Source: Chryseomicrobium palamuruense
GTDB lineage: Bacteria; Bacillota; Bacilli; Bacillales_A; Planococcaceae
NCBI RefSeq assembly: GCF_042649045.1
Contig: NZ_JBHSEF010000023.1
Location: 1-64,000, forward strand
Direction: 5' to 3'
DNA length: 64,000 nucleotides
Shown here: one piece after another, positions 33,320 to 42,030 of the stretch
Numbering within the stretch: position 1 is the stretch's first letter
Layout of the letters: each line of letters begins with the position of its first letter
Made by a program: the position numbers and the translations under genes
Notes under the pieces: model-generated
Seen by the model: only the letters and a program-made list of their open reading frames with translations
What the model was told of the DNA's origin: nothing
The model's database searches: none

Positions 33320-33643
33320 TTATTCCGTGCGATTGATGGACTTTTCAACTTCAAATCCGTCTGGATATCGTGCTTGTAGTTTGCGAATGTTCCGCTGCAT
33401 GATCTCTTCAAGACTTACGTTCAACCCACTTGCTAAGACTGCAATATACCAACAGACATCACCAAGTTCATTGATGATTTCATCTTCATTTAGTTCATGA
33501 CCTTGAAATAAGTGTTTCTTCACATGGTCAGAAACCTCTCCTGCTTCTCCACATAATCCAAGTGTTCCATTTAGAATCAAATCTTCTGAACTCTCACTGT
33601 TGCACGTACGTAATGCTAAAAGTTGATATTCATTTATTTTCAT
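33320..33643 (-). CDS. MazG-like nucleotide pyrophosphohydrolase
   Basis: The 107-residue protein carries the all-alpha NTP-pyrophosphatase pattern: LGLCGEAGEVSDHVKK (ExxE) and INELGDVCWYIAVL (ExxD) that bind magnesium. Such phage enzymes remove unwanted NTPs or lower ppGpp-type signals. The start overlaps the upstream stop (ATGA) and has AAAGGAAGG ahead of it. Confidence 0.88.
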   Translation of the reverse strand: MKINEYQLLALRTCNSESSEDLILNGTLGLCGEAGEVSDHVKKHLFQGHELNEDEIINELGDVCWYIAVLASGLNVSLEEIMQRNIRKLQARYPDGFEVEKSINRTE

Positions 33644-34005
33644 TGACTGACCTTCCTTTCTACCAATTCCATGATGCAATAGTTTGCCAAATCTCGAAGT
33701 GTATCTTCAATGCTTTCATCCATAACCTGTCTCTCATGACCATTCATCAAGGTTTTCAATCTACTGTATTTATCATAGATTCTAACCAAGATAGCATCGG
33801 GCAGTTCATCCCTAAGATTCGCAAATGAATCACCGTAATCATGGTTCTTTTTAGCATATATCACGTTCAGTTCCTGACAGATGTCGGAATGAATCTGCTT
33901 CTTAGAGACAGGTTTATCATTTTCGCAATTCAAGCAGACCATTCTTCCTTCTGGTACGTAATGACCGCATGATACACAACAATCGTCTTTTAAACGACTG
34001 AACAT
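33640..34005 (-). CDS. Nmad1/DUF1599-like protein with zinc ribbon
   Basis: The 121-residue protein starts with two CxxC pairs (CVSCGHY, CLNCEN), probably a zinc ribbon. It then shows the DUF1599 pattern KKNHDYGDSFANL and RIYDKYSRLKTL. This family has been linked to nucleotide modification in phages by genomic context. It is translationally coupled to the MazG-like gene. Confidence 0.75.
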   Translation of the reverse strand: MFSRLKDDCCVSCGHYVPEGRMVCLNCENDKPVSKKQIHSDICQELNVIYAKKNHDYGDSFANLRDELPDAILVRIYDKYSRLKTLMNGHERQVMDESIEDTLRDLANYCIMELVERKVSQ

Positions 34006-34010
34006 TTACT

Positions 34011-35897
34011 TCACTCCTTTGTCATAAATATTCTGCGTTTTTTACCATCTACTTTTTTGTCTACAATCTCAAAGTTGAACCTCGATAGAATCTGTTTTGA
34101 GAATGCGATTTGAGAAATAGGCTGCAACCCATTTTCTGAACAATAGGATGTATATCTGCGATAGACTTCATTTGTTGGTTCATTTTCAATATCGTCTATC
34201 TCAATTTCCTTGAAGAATCCAATAACAGGGTTGTTACTTTCTTCAAATTCTTCAAGTTCTCTTTGAACTTGTTCAGATTCAGTGAATTGCTGACTGCTTA
34301 GTACACGTTTTAGACCTTCAATTCCAAGTTTTATCAAGTATTCGATAGCTTCTTGACGTTTCAACTTATCCCCGATAAATGAAACATGGTCAGCATCTTT
34401 TGGTGAAAATTTTGCATTGAACGGTACGATTATCAACCGTCTAAGTAATGCGTGTGAATCTCTACCTTTTCCGATTCGTGGAATATTGTTTGCTGAAAAG
34501 AGAAGCTTCACGTATGGTTCAAATTCAAATTTTGGTTGTCCTTTTTGTTCAGCATCAATCGTTTCACCAGTGACAATCTTCTTGAAATCAGAAGCATCTG
34601 TAATGAATTCGTCCGAAATATCATCCCCCACATTCGCAAGTTTTCCGAAGATCATCACCGTACTGAAACGGTCATTCAACTTCTTTAAATCAAGGGATGA
34701 GATGTTTCTTCTTCCAAGCATGGTTTTCATCATATTTAGGAATGTCGATTTACCATTACTACCTGAACCAGTGAGAATAAATGCTTTCCCAAGTTCATTT
34801 CTTCTGAACATGGTGTAACCGACCATCTCTTCAAGTAGCATTCGTATGCTCTTGTCACCACATGAAATCCTATCTAGTGTCTTATCCGTCAAGTCATCAA
34901 ATGCATTCGGGTTGTAATCCCAATCAATCTTATTGGTGATAACATGTTCATGAGAAAACGGAATGAATTCATCCGTGTAGATATTCAACAGGCCATTTCG
35001 GAACGCAATCCATTTTGCATCTGTAGCAGGCGTATTTTCTCGAATCATGATGTCAAGATAGGACATGACTTCTGCACGTTTTGCCCTATTCAATTGTGGT
35101 ATATGCTTAATCATTTCAGATTCGATTTCCGTCTGACCGCTGACATAGATTCCATCCCGGTATAAGTGCAATTGATTGTTGATGCGAATAATGTGATGAT
35201 TGGTTTTTAAAAATGTAGCGAACTTATCGAACAGGAACGTTGTTCCTTTGAAAAAAACTGGTTTTGAAAAGGCATCATCTCGAAGAACGATTTCCAATTC
35301 ATCATCTGAAAGCGGCTCTTTCAAAACAAACTTATTGATCAAGCGAATAGTTTCCCTTGCTTCTTCCACTTCAAAGTCATTAGATTGTAGGGTCAGGATA
35401 TAATTGAAAAGTGCCTGATTACGTCCATCCCCTGCGTTCATTTCAAGGAAATCCGTGTTCGTCTTAACTGGAAGCAACCATTTTGGAAGTTCCTGTGCTT
35501 CTTCATTTTCAGTCGTATCATAGATGATGGTACGTTCCTTATTATCAAATTTTAGGACGGAATATGAATTCCTTCTCCCAAGTTTGATGTCTGCTTGTAT
35601 TCCAATTGCGAGCGTTGCAGCAGTGCGATTGGATTTAACTAGCTTATTCTTGAATAAGAAATGCTTACCCCTAGTTGTTTCATAGACCCGGCAAATCAGG
35701 TTCTTTTCTTTGACGACTTTGTATATGATTTCACTAGATTCAAAGTCATCCACATCAATCAAGATCGTGTCATCAGATAGAATCCCTGCAAATTCAGGTA
35801 GTGACTTCACTTGTTCATAGGATTTCAAATCCGTTCTTCCTTTGAACTTCTCAATGCATTTCTTATTTTTTGTTAGAACATATCCTTTGAAAAACAA
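34011..35897 (-). CDS. D5-type primase-helicase
   Basis: The 628-residue protein has an N-terminal part with TILIDVDDF that may be an archaeo-eukaryotic primase-like domain, a D5_N region, and a superfamily 3 helicase core with Walker A GSGSNGKST (377-385) and a Walker B-like KLANVGDDIS. A winged-helix C-terminus (about 570-628) follows. It probably unwinds and primes at the phage origin. It starts at TTG, preceded by GGTGGTGATGG. It lies next to the polymerase gene. Confidence 0.88.
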   Translation of the reverse strand: MFFKGYVLTKNKKCIEKFKGRTDLKSYEQVKSLPEFAGILSDDTILIDVDDFESSEIIYKVVKEKNLICRVYETTRGKHFLFKNKLVKSNRTAATLAIGIQADIKLGRRNSYSVLKFDNKERTIIYDTTENEEAQELPKWLLPVKTNTDFLEMNAGDGRNQALFNYILTLQSNDFEVEEARETIRLINKFVLKEPLSDDELEIVLRDDAFSKPVFFKGTTFLFDKFATFLKTNHHIIRINNQLHLYRDGIYVSGQTEIESEMIKHIPQLNRAKRAEVMSYLDIMIRENTPATDAKWIAFRNGLLNIYTDEFIPFSHEHVITNKIDWDYNPNAFDDLTDKTLDRISCGDKSIRMLLEEMVGYTMFRRNELGKAFILTGSGSNGKSTFLNMMKTMLGRRNISSLDLKKLNDRFSTVMIFGKLANVGDDISDEFITDASDFKKIVTGETIDAEQKGQPKFEFEPYVKLLFSANNIPRIGKGRDSHALLRRLIIVPFNAKFSPKDADHVSFIGDKLKRQEAIEYLIKLGIEGLKRVLSSQQFTESEQVQRELEEFEESNNPVIGFFKEIEIDDIENEPTNEVYRRYTSYCSENGLQPISQIAFSKQILSRFNFEIVDKKVDGKKRRIFMTKE

Positions 35898-35941
35898 CTT
35901 TCCATCACCACCTGACGTATTAAGATTCTTTCGTTCATGAA

Positions 35942-37678
35942 TTACACGACCCCGAAACCTGCAAGTCTTTTATGTGCCAAATCAATGTACCATTGCTTAT
36001 CTAGTTTTTCTGGAACAGGTACACCGTTCACTTCTTCGTTGTAGATGAAGCACTGTTCGGGTGACATCTCTACTTTTGCAAGATTTCCTGTCTCTTTGTG
36101 CAGCTTCTTGACCCCTGCATCTGATTCCAATTTGGAAGCAAAAATACGAATACATTTTTCTTTTACGATTTCATCACCGTGCAAGATATGATGATATTTC
36201 CCACTGATCTTCTTCACCAACTGAAATTCCTTCAATTCGTTGCAACCGTTGATGGTCTCTTCCACTGGTACTTCATTGACCATGTATTCAATCAAGGCTT
36301 TGTTCACAATCGGCAAATCATAATCAAGGTTTCCTAATTTTTTTACATAAGCACCTTTTGATTTGTAATTACCTTGTGTATCTACAATGATGTAGTTGTT
36401 CACGTCTTTCTGAAATACCTTCGTAAATTCTTCAAATTCAAGCGTTAGGCGTGTTCGTTTTTCCCACTCATAGCAGATGTCATCAATCAGTTCATATGTC
36501 TTGTCTGACCCATCAGGAAGCTTGATTAAGATACCATCTGTATTTGATTGGATAATCTGACAGTGCGGCTCAAGCTTCTCGATTAGATCAAGTAGAAGAA
36601 GTTGACCATAGATACACACCCTGTTTGCTTGACGTGGGTCAAACAATGGATTGTTCTTGTCCTTCATAGCCCCATACGTTCCATTCAGAACAAGTTTTAA
36701 TGGTAGCTGCAAAGGATTCTTCTCTTTTTTGTATTTCAACCTTGTATGATAAATCTCTTCATACTTGGAAGGGTCTTTCATGTTCCGGCTTCCCAAGTCA
36801 TATTCAATCATCAATGAGGGATATAGGGATGCAACATCCATATTCAGAAAATGACCTTCACCATGATATTTGTGAATCGCACCATGAACACCGCCCCAAG
36901 CGAATACATGCGGTACACCTGCGACCATGATTTCACACGTGTTTTTCTTGGATTTTGGATTGGTTGGGTCTACTAAGTATTTTCGATTGTCAGGGTTTGC
37001 GTACCAATCAACCACATCTGTATATTTTTCAATTCGCATAGTGTCTGGAAAATCAATATCAAATTCATCCGAACGCTCTTGTTTTCCTGCATCAAGAATA
37101 ATGGCCGATAGCTGCACTTTCGTCTTGGATAGTAGGAACAAATCAAGTGGCTTGTTCTGACAGGCAATTTTCACTAGACCCATGTGGGCTTCAAAATCAT
37201 CTTTACGTTCAAGGAATACTTCAACCGTCTGTTCCACATCATGACGACAGTATTTGACGGTCTCTTCCAATTCTTCTTGTGTCAATTTGCGGTCAATATC
37301 AAATGGAACGCTAGATTCTTTGATGTCATTCCCCATGAATCCCTCAAAGGTCTTTAGTCCACGGTCAATGTTTGTCATCACGTCATAATTGATTAATTTG
37401 ACGTTTCGCAATAATGAAGAGAATCGCCATCCCGGATTTCCTCTTGTGATGATGTAATCATTGATTCGTTTAGGGTCAAATCCGCAAATAATACCTTTCA
37501 AAATGTATTGATCATAGTGACGTGAATTGAATCCAATCCATATCTCATTTTGATTTTCAGCATGAACCTGTTGAAGCTTTTCAGGGTCGTTGATGATGAC
37601 ATGTTCACATTTGTTCGTCATATCAAGGATGACCACAAGCCAATCTTCTTTGAATACCTCAAAGTCATAAAATAACAA
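35942..37678 (-). CDS. Family B-type DNA polymerase
   Basis: The 578-residue enzyme has an N-terminal 3'-5' exonuclease (DFE at residues 5-7, IGFNSRHYD, YCRHDVEQT) and a polymerase domain with motif A MDVASLYPSLM, motif B KLVLNGTYGAM and motif C QSNTDGIL. In motif C the usual DTD is NTD, as in related Firmicutes phage enzymes. It is short for the family. A TTG start follows AGGAGGG. Together with the D5 helicase it makes replication of this prophage partly independent of the host. Confidence 0.9.
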   Translation of the reverse strand: MLFYDFEVFKEDWLVVILDMTNKCEHVIINDPEKLQQVHAENQNEIWIGFNSRHYDQYILKGIICGFDPKRINDYIITRGNPGWRFSSLLRNVKLINYDVMTNIDRGLKTFEGFMGNDIKESSVPFDIDRKLTQEELEETVKYCRHDVEQTVEVFLERKDDFEAHMGLVKIACQNKPLDLFLLSKTKVQLSAIILDAGKQERSDEFDIDFPDTMRIEKYTDVVDWYANPDNRKYLVDPTNPKSKKNTCEIMVAGVPHVFAWGGVHGAIHKYHGEGHFLNMDVASLYPSLMIEYDLGSRNMKDPSKYEEIYHTRLKYKKEKNPLQLPLKLVLNGTYGAMKDKNNPLFDPRQANRVCIYGQLLLLDLIEKLEPHCQIIQSNTDGILIKLPDGSDKTYELIDDICYEWEKRTRLTLEFEEFTKVFQKDVNNYIIVDTQGNYKSKGAYVKKLGNLDYDLPIVNKALIEYMVNEVPVEETINGCNELKEFQLVKKISGKYHHILHGDEIVKEKCIRIFASKLESDAGVKKLHKETGNLAKVEMSPEQCFIYNEEVNGVPVPEKLDKQWYIDLAHKRLAGFGVV

Positions 37679-37703
37679 TCAATTCACCCTCCTTTATAGA
37701 AAA

Positions 37704-37724
37704 GGGAAGCAAGCTTTGCTTCCC
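37704..37724 (-). terminator. Internal hairpin in the replication operon
   Basis: The 9-bp perfect stem GGGAAGCAA / TTGCTTCCC with a 3-nt loop is followed by TTTTCTATAAAGG on the minus strand. Its place between the DUF669 gene and the polymerase suggests partial termination lowering polymerase message. Confidence 0.75.
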
Positions 37725-37738
37725 CATTATTCAATTGA

Positions 37739-38194
37739 TTATTCTGTTTCAAATACATCCGTGATTTTGTAGTTGCTGAAACCTTTTTTACCTTCTGTGT
37801 AGTCCAGGGCAAATTCAAGGTTTCCATCAATCTCTTCCATTAGATCAAGTAGAAGTTCACCGTATTCCTTGTAAGTCGTGAATTTGATTTCCATGTCTGT
37901 TCCCATGGAACGTAACAGTTCATTTACAATGTGGATTTGGAAGCCTTGGGTGATGACCTGATTGAAGAAGATTAGACTTCCTTTGAAATCTCCACCTAAG
38001 ACCTTGAACCAAATGCTTACCATTGGGTCACCTTTTTTAGATGCAATCAGTTCCATTTTATTTATTTCCACTTCATAGCTGCCATGCGGAACTTCTTTGA
38101 AACTTCCAGTTCCGTTTTCCGCTGCTTCTTTCACATCTTGCTGTAGACCTTCCGTGTCAATTTCCTTGTCGAATTTATCCCAAATGTTTGTCAT
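37739..38194 (-). CDS. DUF669 protein, likely single-strand DNA binding
   Basis: The 151-residue protein has the DUF669 pattern PHGSYEVEINKMELIASKKGDP and FNQVITQGFQIHIVNELL. Proteins of this family sit beside Sak4-type recombinases and replication genes in phages and are thought to bind single-stranded DNA. Context here agrees: the ATPase fusion lies two genes upstream. Confidence 0.82.
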   Translation of the reverse strand: MTNIWDKFDKEIDTEGLQQDVKEAAENGTGSFKEVPHGSYEVEINKMELIASKKGDPMVSIWFKVLGGDFKGSLIFFNQVITQGFQIHIVNELLRSMGTDMEIKFTTYKEYGELLLDLMEEIDGNLEFALDYTEGKKGFSNYKITDVFETE

Positions 38195-38221
38195 TTTACT
38201 TCACCTTTACCTTTCGAATAA

Positions 38222-38548
38222 TTAAATTTGATTGTGGATTTCCGCTTCAATGTTACTTAGTAATTCCAATATTTTGTCTTTGCTCATTCGCTTGGAATTA
38301 ATGTTTCTTTGAATCTTTTCAACTTTTGCTAGAATCTCTTGAAAACACGAAGTGTTATCTTCAAGAGAAGATTCATATGAAACTAGATCAGTCTGAACTT
38401 TTACTTTTGTATAATCAGCTTCATCAATGATTTCTTGCAGCATCTTTTCTGCATCGTAACCTAATCGTTCCGCTACAAGTTTTTGAAAACTGTCACGACC
38501 AAACATGATTTCTGTTGTTCCATCAGGAAGGTAGATGGTTTGTGCCAT
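38222..38548 (-). CDS. Hypothetical phage protein in recombination operon
   Basis: The 108-residue, helical and acidic protein has no recognised domain. It abuts the nuclease-ATPase gene (shared base at 38548) and precedes the DUF669 gene, so co-expression with them is likely. Confidence 0.6.
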   Translation of the reverse strand: MAQTIYLPDGTTEIMFGRDSFQKLVAERLGYDAEKMLQEIIDEADYTKVKVQTDLVSYESSLEDNTSCFQEILAKVEKIQRNINSKRMSKDKILELLSNIEAEIHNQI

Positions 38549-40296
38549 TATTCATCACGCTTTCTGCGTGTGCGTGTTTTCGGTTTCTCTTCTTCCTGTT
38601 GTTCAGGTTCTGCTGCATCTTCTGTTTTTCGCTGTCTGCGCTGACGTGTCTTAGGTTTTTCTTCCTGAACCTCTTCTACTGGTTCGGCTTCTGGTTCTAT
38701 TTCAGGCTCAACGATTGGTTCAGTGTCAGGTGCATCTACTTCTTCAAGTGGTTCAACTTGTTCAATAGGTTCATCTTTCTTTGAACGTCTTGAAGGTTTT
38801 TGTTCAGTTTCTTCTTTTTTCACCTTGCCGCCTTTCAGTTTTGCAACTGCTGCTTTATTCGCTTCTTCATAGACCTTCAAGAACTCTTCATAGTCCAGTC
38901 CAATTTGAGTTGTTTCAGCAGTCAAACGGCCACCACCAAATACAACTTCATTTGTTTTGAAAGACAATGTACGAACTTCACCATCTGCAATGACACGTGC
39001 AACGATATCCACCATCCCTGCAACCTTATTGGCTGTCTTTTCTTGAAGGTTTGGTTTGATTGCAGTGATCTTGTCACCGCCTTTTTTGGTGATGTCCTTG
39101 GACGTATCTTCATGAGAAATAAGAATGATATTTTCATAGTCTAAGTTCATCAACTTTTTCAAAGTTGATAAGAATTCAGTTCTCACCTTATCCCAAGCAC
39201 GGAAGCTGTCATCTGATTCATGACTGATTCCCATTTGGTCATACATGTACAGGCGACAATGTTCATACGTATCTTCCAGTAGGTCAACAATGATTGTTTT
39301 GAAGTCATTGTCTTTCTTTTCAAGTTCAGCAATGACATCTTTGAAAGTCTGCCATGCAAGCGTGCGTTTCGATAATCGACCTTCAACTTTCAACTGGTCT
39401 TTAATGGCCACAAATGGTGCATCAACGAATTTCACGTTTCCATCTGTGTTCAACATCAATGGGTCTGGAAACTCATTGGCGAAAGTTGTTTTTCCACTGA
39501 ATGGTGAACCGTACAGCCAAACTACTTTCTTTTCAATTTTTTCAATGTTACGTCTTTCGTTTTTAGGTAAAATCATGTAATCATTCCCTTTCAGACAATA
39601 GTCTTGGTATTCGCACCAATTACAAAGGTGACTTTCGTTTTTCGGAAATTCCTTGGCTTCAATGACGGTTTTCGTTTTCAACATGAATTCAATTACTTTG
39701 TCGTAATCGAATTCAATTTCTACAAGTTTTGGTTCAACTTTGTTCAATTCTTGTTGTAGTCTTTTTCTGAAACCTAGAAGATCTTCGGACTTCTTTTGAC
39801 GAATCTGCACTTTTGGAATGAATAAAAAGTACATGTTTCGAATGGTCTTTCCAGTCATCTTCTCCCAAAAATATTTGTACAGATGAAGTTGTGCTGACTT
39901 TCGATAGTTTGAAACATTGTTTGAATACTTGAAATCGTACATGTCATACGTACCGTCAGGATTTTTACAAATCAAGTCAATGAAACCCTGAAAGTGTGTA
40001 GTTCTTATATGCACTTCATGCTGTCCATTCGGTAGCATGTCAATGGCTTTTGGAATCAAGTGTTCCATCTTCATGACCTCATGAACGTGTAGATCAGTGA
40101 CAATGGGATATGACATCAAGTAGTCATCAATTGCCTGTTGTAATCCTTTTTCAATGCCTGTATGAATCGCTAGTCCAAGAATCAATGCATGATCTGCGTT
40201 GTCAGGCGGTAAGGTCAATATTTTGTCACGATATCGCAACTGGTAGCGGTAAGCGCATTTTTCAAAGAGTTCAATTCTTGAATGTGAGACTTGCAA
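38548..40296 (-). CDS. Cas4/RecB-like nuclease fused to a Sak4-like ATPase
   Basis: One 582-residue polypeptide carries two activities usually found as separate phage genes. Residues 1-235 form a PD-(D/E)xK nuclease: GFID (Asp107), YDFKYS (Asp121, Lys123), a QxxxY motif near 136-140, and four cysteines (14, 225, 228, 234) placed as in Fe-S RecB/Cas4 nucleases. Residues about 255-460 form a RecA-like ATPase with Walker A GSPFSGKT (263-270), typical of Sak4 annealing ATPases. A low-complexity, Glu- and Arg-rich tail (about 465-582) ends it. The TTG start at 40296 has AGGGGTGA ahead. It overlaps the VRR-NUC gene by 82 nt. Probable role: end resection and strand annealing. Confidence 0.85.
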   Translation of the reverse strand: MQVSHSRIELFEKCAYRYQLRYRDKILTLPPDNADHALILGLAIHTGIEKGLQQAIDDYLMSYPIVTDLHVHEVMKMEHLIPKAIDMLPNGQHEVHIRTTHFQGFIDLICKNPDGTYDMYDFKYSNNVSNYRKSAQLHLYKYFWEKMTGKTIRNMYFLFIPKVQIRQKKSEDLLGFRKRLQQELNKVEPKLVEIEFDYDKVIEFMLKTKTVIEAKEFPKNESHLCNWCEYQDYCLKGNDYMILPKNERRNIEKIEKKVVWLYGSPFSGKTTFANEFPDPLMLNTDGNVKFVDAPFVAIKDQLKVEGRLSKRTLAWQTFKDVIAELEKKDNDFKTIIVDLLEDTYEHCRLYMYDQMGISHESDDSFRAWDKVRTEFLSTLKKLMNLDYENIILISHEDTSKDITKKGGDKITAIKPNLQEKTANKVAGMVDIVARVIADGEVRTLSFKTNEVVFGGGRLTAETTQIGLDYEEFLKVYEEANKAAVAKLKGGKVKKEETEQKPSRRSKKDEPIEQVEPLEEVDAPDTEPIVEPEIEPEAEPVEEVQEEKPKTRQRRQRKTEDAAEPEQQEEEKPKTRTRRKRDE

Positions 40297-40631
40297 GCTA
40301 TCACCCCTTCCATCAGTTCCTTGAAGTTCTCAAATCCATCTGGATAAAGAATGATTCCAATCCCATTTGAACCGTTTATCCGGGATGTATTCATCTTTTG
40401 AAGTTCAGATGCTTTTCCGTTTGGTGCTTTGACTTCAATACTGACAAATATTCCATTTACACATAGAACTAAATCAGGAATGCCGCTTTTTTGAAATCCC
40501 CCACCCCATATCTTGGTGAACCAACCAACTTGATCAGTGAGCATCTTATCTGTAGGTGTTCCTGCTTGATAAACCCCTACGGAATGTAGAAACTTTTTAA
40601 TTTTGGTTTCAAACTGCTTTTCTGCTGCCAT
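40215..40631 (-). CDS. VRR-NUC nuclease
   Basis: The 138-residue protein is a VRR-NUC domain: GIPDLVLCVNGIFVSIEVKAP gives the PD...ExK catalytic core, with a conserved Gln following. Stand-alone phage VRR-NUC proteins are Holliday-junction or branched-DNA nucleases. Its 3' end overlaps the fusion gene by 82 nt, an unusually long overlap for this region. Confidence 0.85.
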   Translation of the reverse strand: MAAEKQFETKIKKFLHSVGVYQAGTPTDKMLTDQVGWFTKIWGGGFQKSGIPDLVLCVNGIFVSIEVKAPNGKASELQKMNTSRINGSNGIGIILYPDGFENFKELMEGVIACKSHIQELNSLKNALTATSCDIVTKY

Positions 40632-41020
40632 TATTTCACCTTGTTGTGTGAAAAATATGTTATCTTTTTTCCATCAACTAATTTTCTGTAAGTTGAAAGA
40701 TTAGCTACTCTTTGTAGTTGTTTTGAAAATTCATTGTTTGCTACAGGTTGAAATTGTTCATTCAAACAAAATTCAATATAGTCCTCATAAGTTTCTCTTA
40801 CAGGTTCACCGTCTAATTCATCGAAAGAGACTGTACTGAAAAATTCGATAACCGAATCATCTGCTAATTTAAATTCTTCTAATTCTTTATGATTCGAAGT
40901 TCCAAGTAGTAAATTTTCTGCTTCTTGCAAATAAAAATTTCGCTTTTCCAAATCCTCTGTTATTTCAGCCATTCGTAATAGCGAAGAAACTTTGAAGTTA
41001 TTTAGACTTTTATTTTTCAT
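40631..41020 (-). CDS. Winged-helix protein related to the primase-helicase C-terminus
   Basis: The last 60 residues of this 129-residue protein (from DELDGEPVRETYEDYIEFC) align closely with the last 60 of the D5 primase-helicase at 34011, sharing EP...Y..Y..(Y/F)C...QP...FSKQ and KKVDGKK/LVDGKK-type residues. The first 65 residues are helical. I infer a paralogous DNA-binding adaptor for replication or origin control; no other family is known to me. Confidence 0.65.
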   Translation of the reverse strand: MKNKSLNNFKVSSLLRMAEITEDLEKRNFYLQEAENLLLGTSNHKELEEFKLADDSVIEFFSTVSFDELDGEPVRETYEDYIEFCLNEQFQPVANNEFSKQLQRVANLSTYRKLVDGKKITYFSHNKVK

Positions 41021-41035
41021 CTCTTTACCACCTTT

Positions 41036-41359
41036 CTATTTCACCGTGAACTTGACGTGTGCCTTACGTACGGTTTCTTTTGGATAATCCTGCATCAATT
41101 CACCGTATAGCTTAGGTTCTTCATTTTCCAAGGCTTTCAGGTCAATAGATTTTGATTTGGATTCCCCTACACGTGTAATTTTTAAGAACTGGTTGTCAAT
41201 CGACTTGATACCGTGTTCGTCCATTGCTTTTTCAAGATTTTCTTTTAGCTGCTTCTCTTGGTTTTCCAAGTTCTTTTTGGTCTTTGTGATTTCTGATAAC
41301 TTTTGAAAGGCTTCTACATGATGCGCTTCAAAGACCTGAACGCTGTTTTCATTGCTCAT
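41036..41359 (-). CDS. Hypothetical coiled-coil phage protein
   Basis: This 107-residue protein has a coiled coil (about residues 18-48) followed by a small beta-rich part (IKSIDNQFLKITRVGES). It resembles Gp157-like or host-nuclease inhibitor-type phage proteins in layout only. AAGGGGGAAG precedes the ATG. Function is not assigned. Confidence 0.6.
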   Translation of the reverse strand: MSNENSVQVFEAHHVEAFQKLSEITKTKKNLENQEKQLKENLEKAMDEHGIKSIDNQFLKITRVGESKSKSIDLKALENEEPKLYGELMQDYPKETVRKAHVKFTVK

Positions 41360-42030
41360 TTTTCTTCCCCCTTGACTTGAATTGTTTTGTGGAATGATGC
41401 TGCATTCTCCATGACTTTGATACTGTAATCAGAATGATAGATTCCCTTATCCCATAGCTTGGATGCGCCATATTCCCCAAGGTTGTAAGCCATAAGAACA
41501 AGATTTGGTTCTTCATACTTCTCAAATAGATTTCGTAAGATGTACACGCCTGCTTTTGTATTTTGATAAGGGTCGAGGAAGTCACTGATCAGTAACTTGT
41601 CCTTCAACCAATCGTGATTTATTTTATTGATTTGCATCAGGCCAAAATCATTTGTCTGACTGACAACCGTTGGTCTAAAATCACTTTCAGTTTGAATCAA
41701 TCCCAATACCAGTGAATAATCTACGTTGTAAGCATGGGATAGAGTGAAGATGTATTCTTGCAGTTCTTCATCTACTGGAAGGTCTAATGGTGTGAACTGC
41801 TGTTGAATTTGGTCTTGCCATTCAACTGAACTGCTGAATGTAAAGTTTTCATCTACTGTTCCGTAAGGTTCTTTTGATTCATTTAGATTCATTGCCTGAA
41901 CTGAATCATCTTGTCCAGTGAAACTGCCAATCAACCAACCTATCAGAATTCCAACAAGTAGAACGATGACCCAAGAAATTACGATTCTTTTAATTCGTTG
42001 CTTTTTCTTCGTATTCGTTGAATAGTTCAT
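41356..42030 (-). CDS. Membrane-anchored lytic transglycosylase
   Basis: The 224-residue protein has a basic N-terminus and one transmembrane segment (about 17-36). An SLT domain follows from about residue 90, with the catalytic Glu in LIQTESDFRP and the conserved DFGLMQIN and MAYNLGEYG motifs. It would face the cell wall. Unlike the endolysin it lies in the early region, between the helicase and recombination genes, which is unusual for a lysis protein. It overlaps the helicase gene by 41 nt. Confidence 0.85.
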   Translation of the reverse strand: MNYSTNTKKKQRIKRIVISWVIVLLVGILIGWLIGSFTGQDDSVQAMNLNESKEPYGTVDENFTFSSSVEWQDQIQQQFTPLDLPVDEELQEYIFTLSHAYNVDYSLVLGLIQTESDFRPTVVSQTNDFGLMQINKINHDWLKDKLLISDFLDPYQNTKAGVYILRNLFEKYEEPNLVLMAYNLGEYGASKLWDKGIYHSDYSIKVMENAASFHKTIQVKGEEK

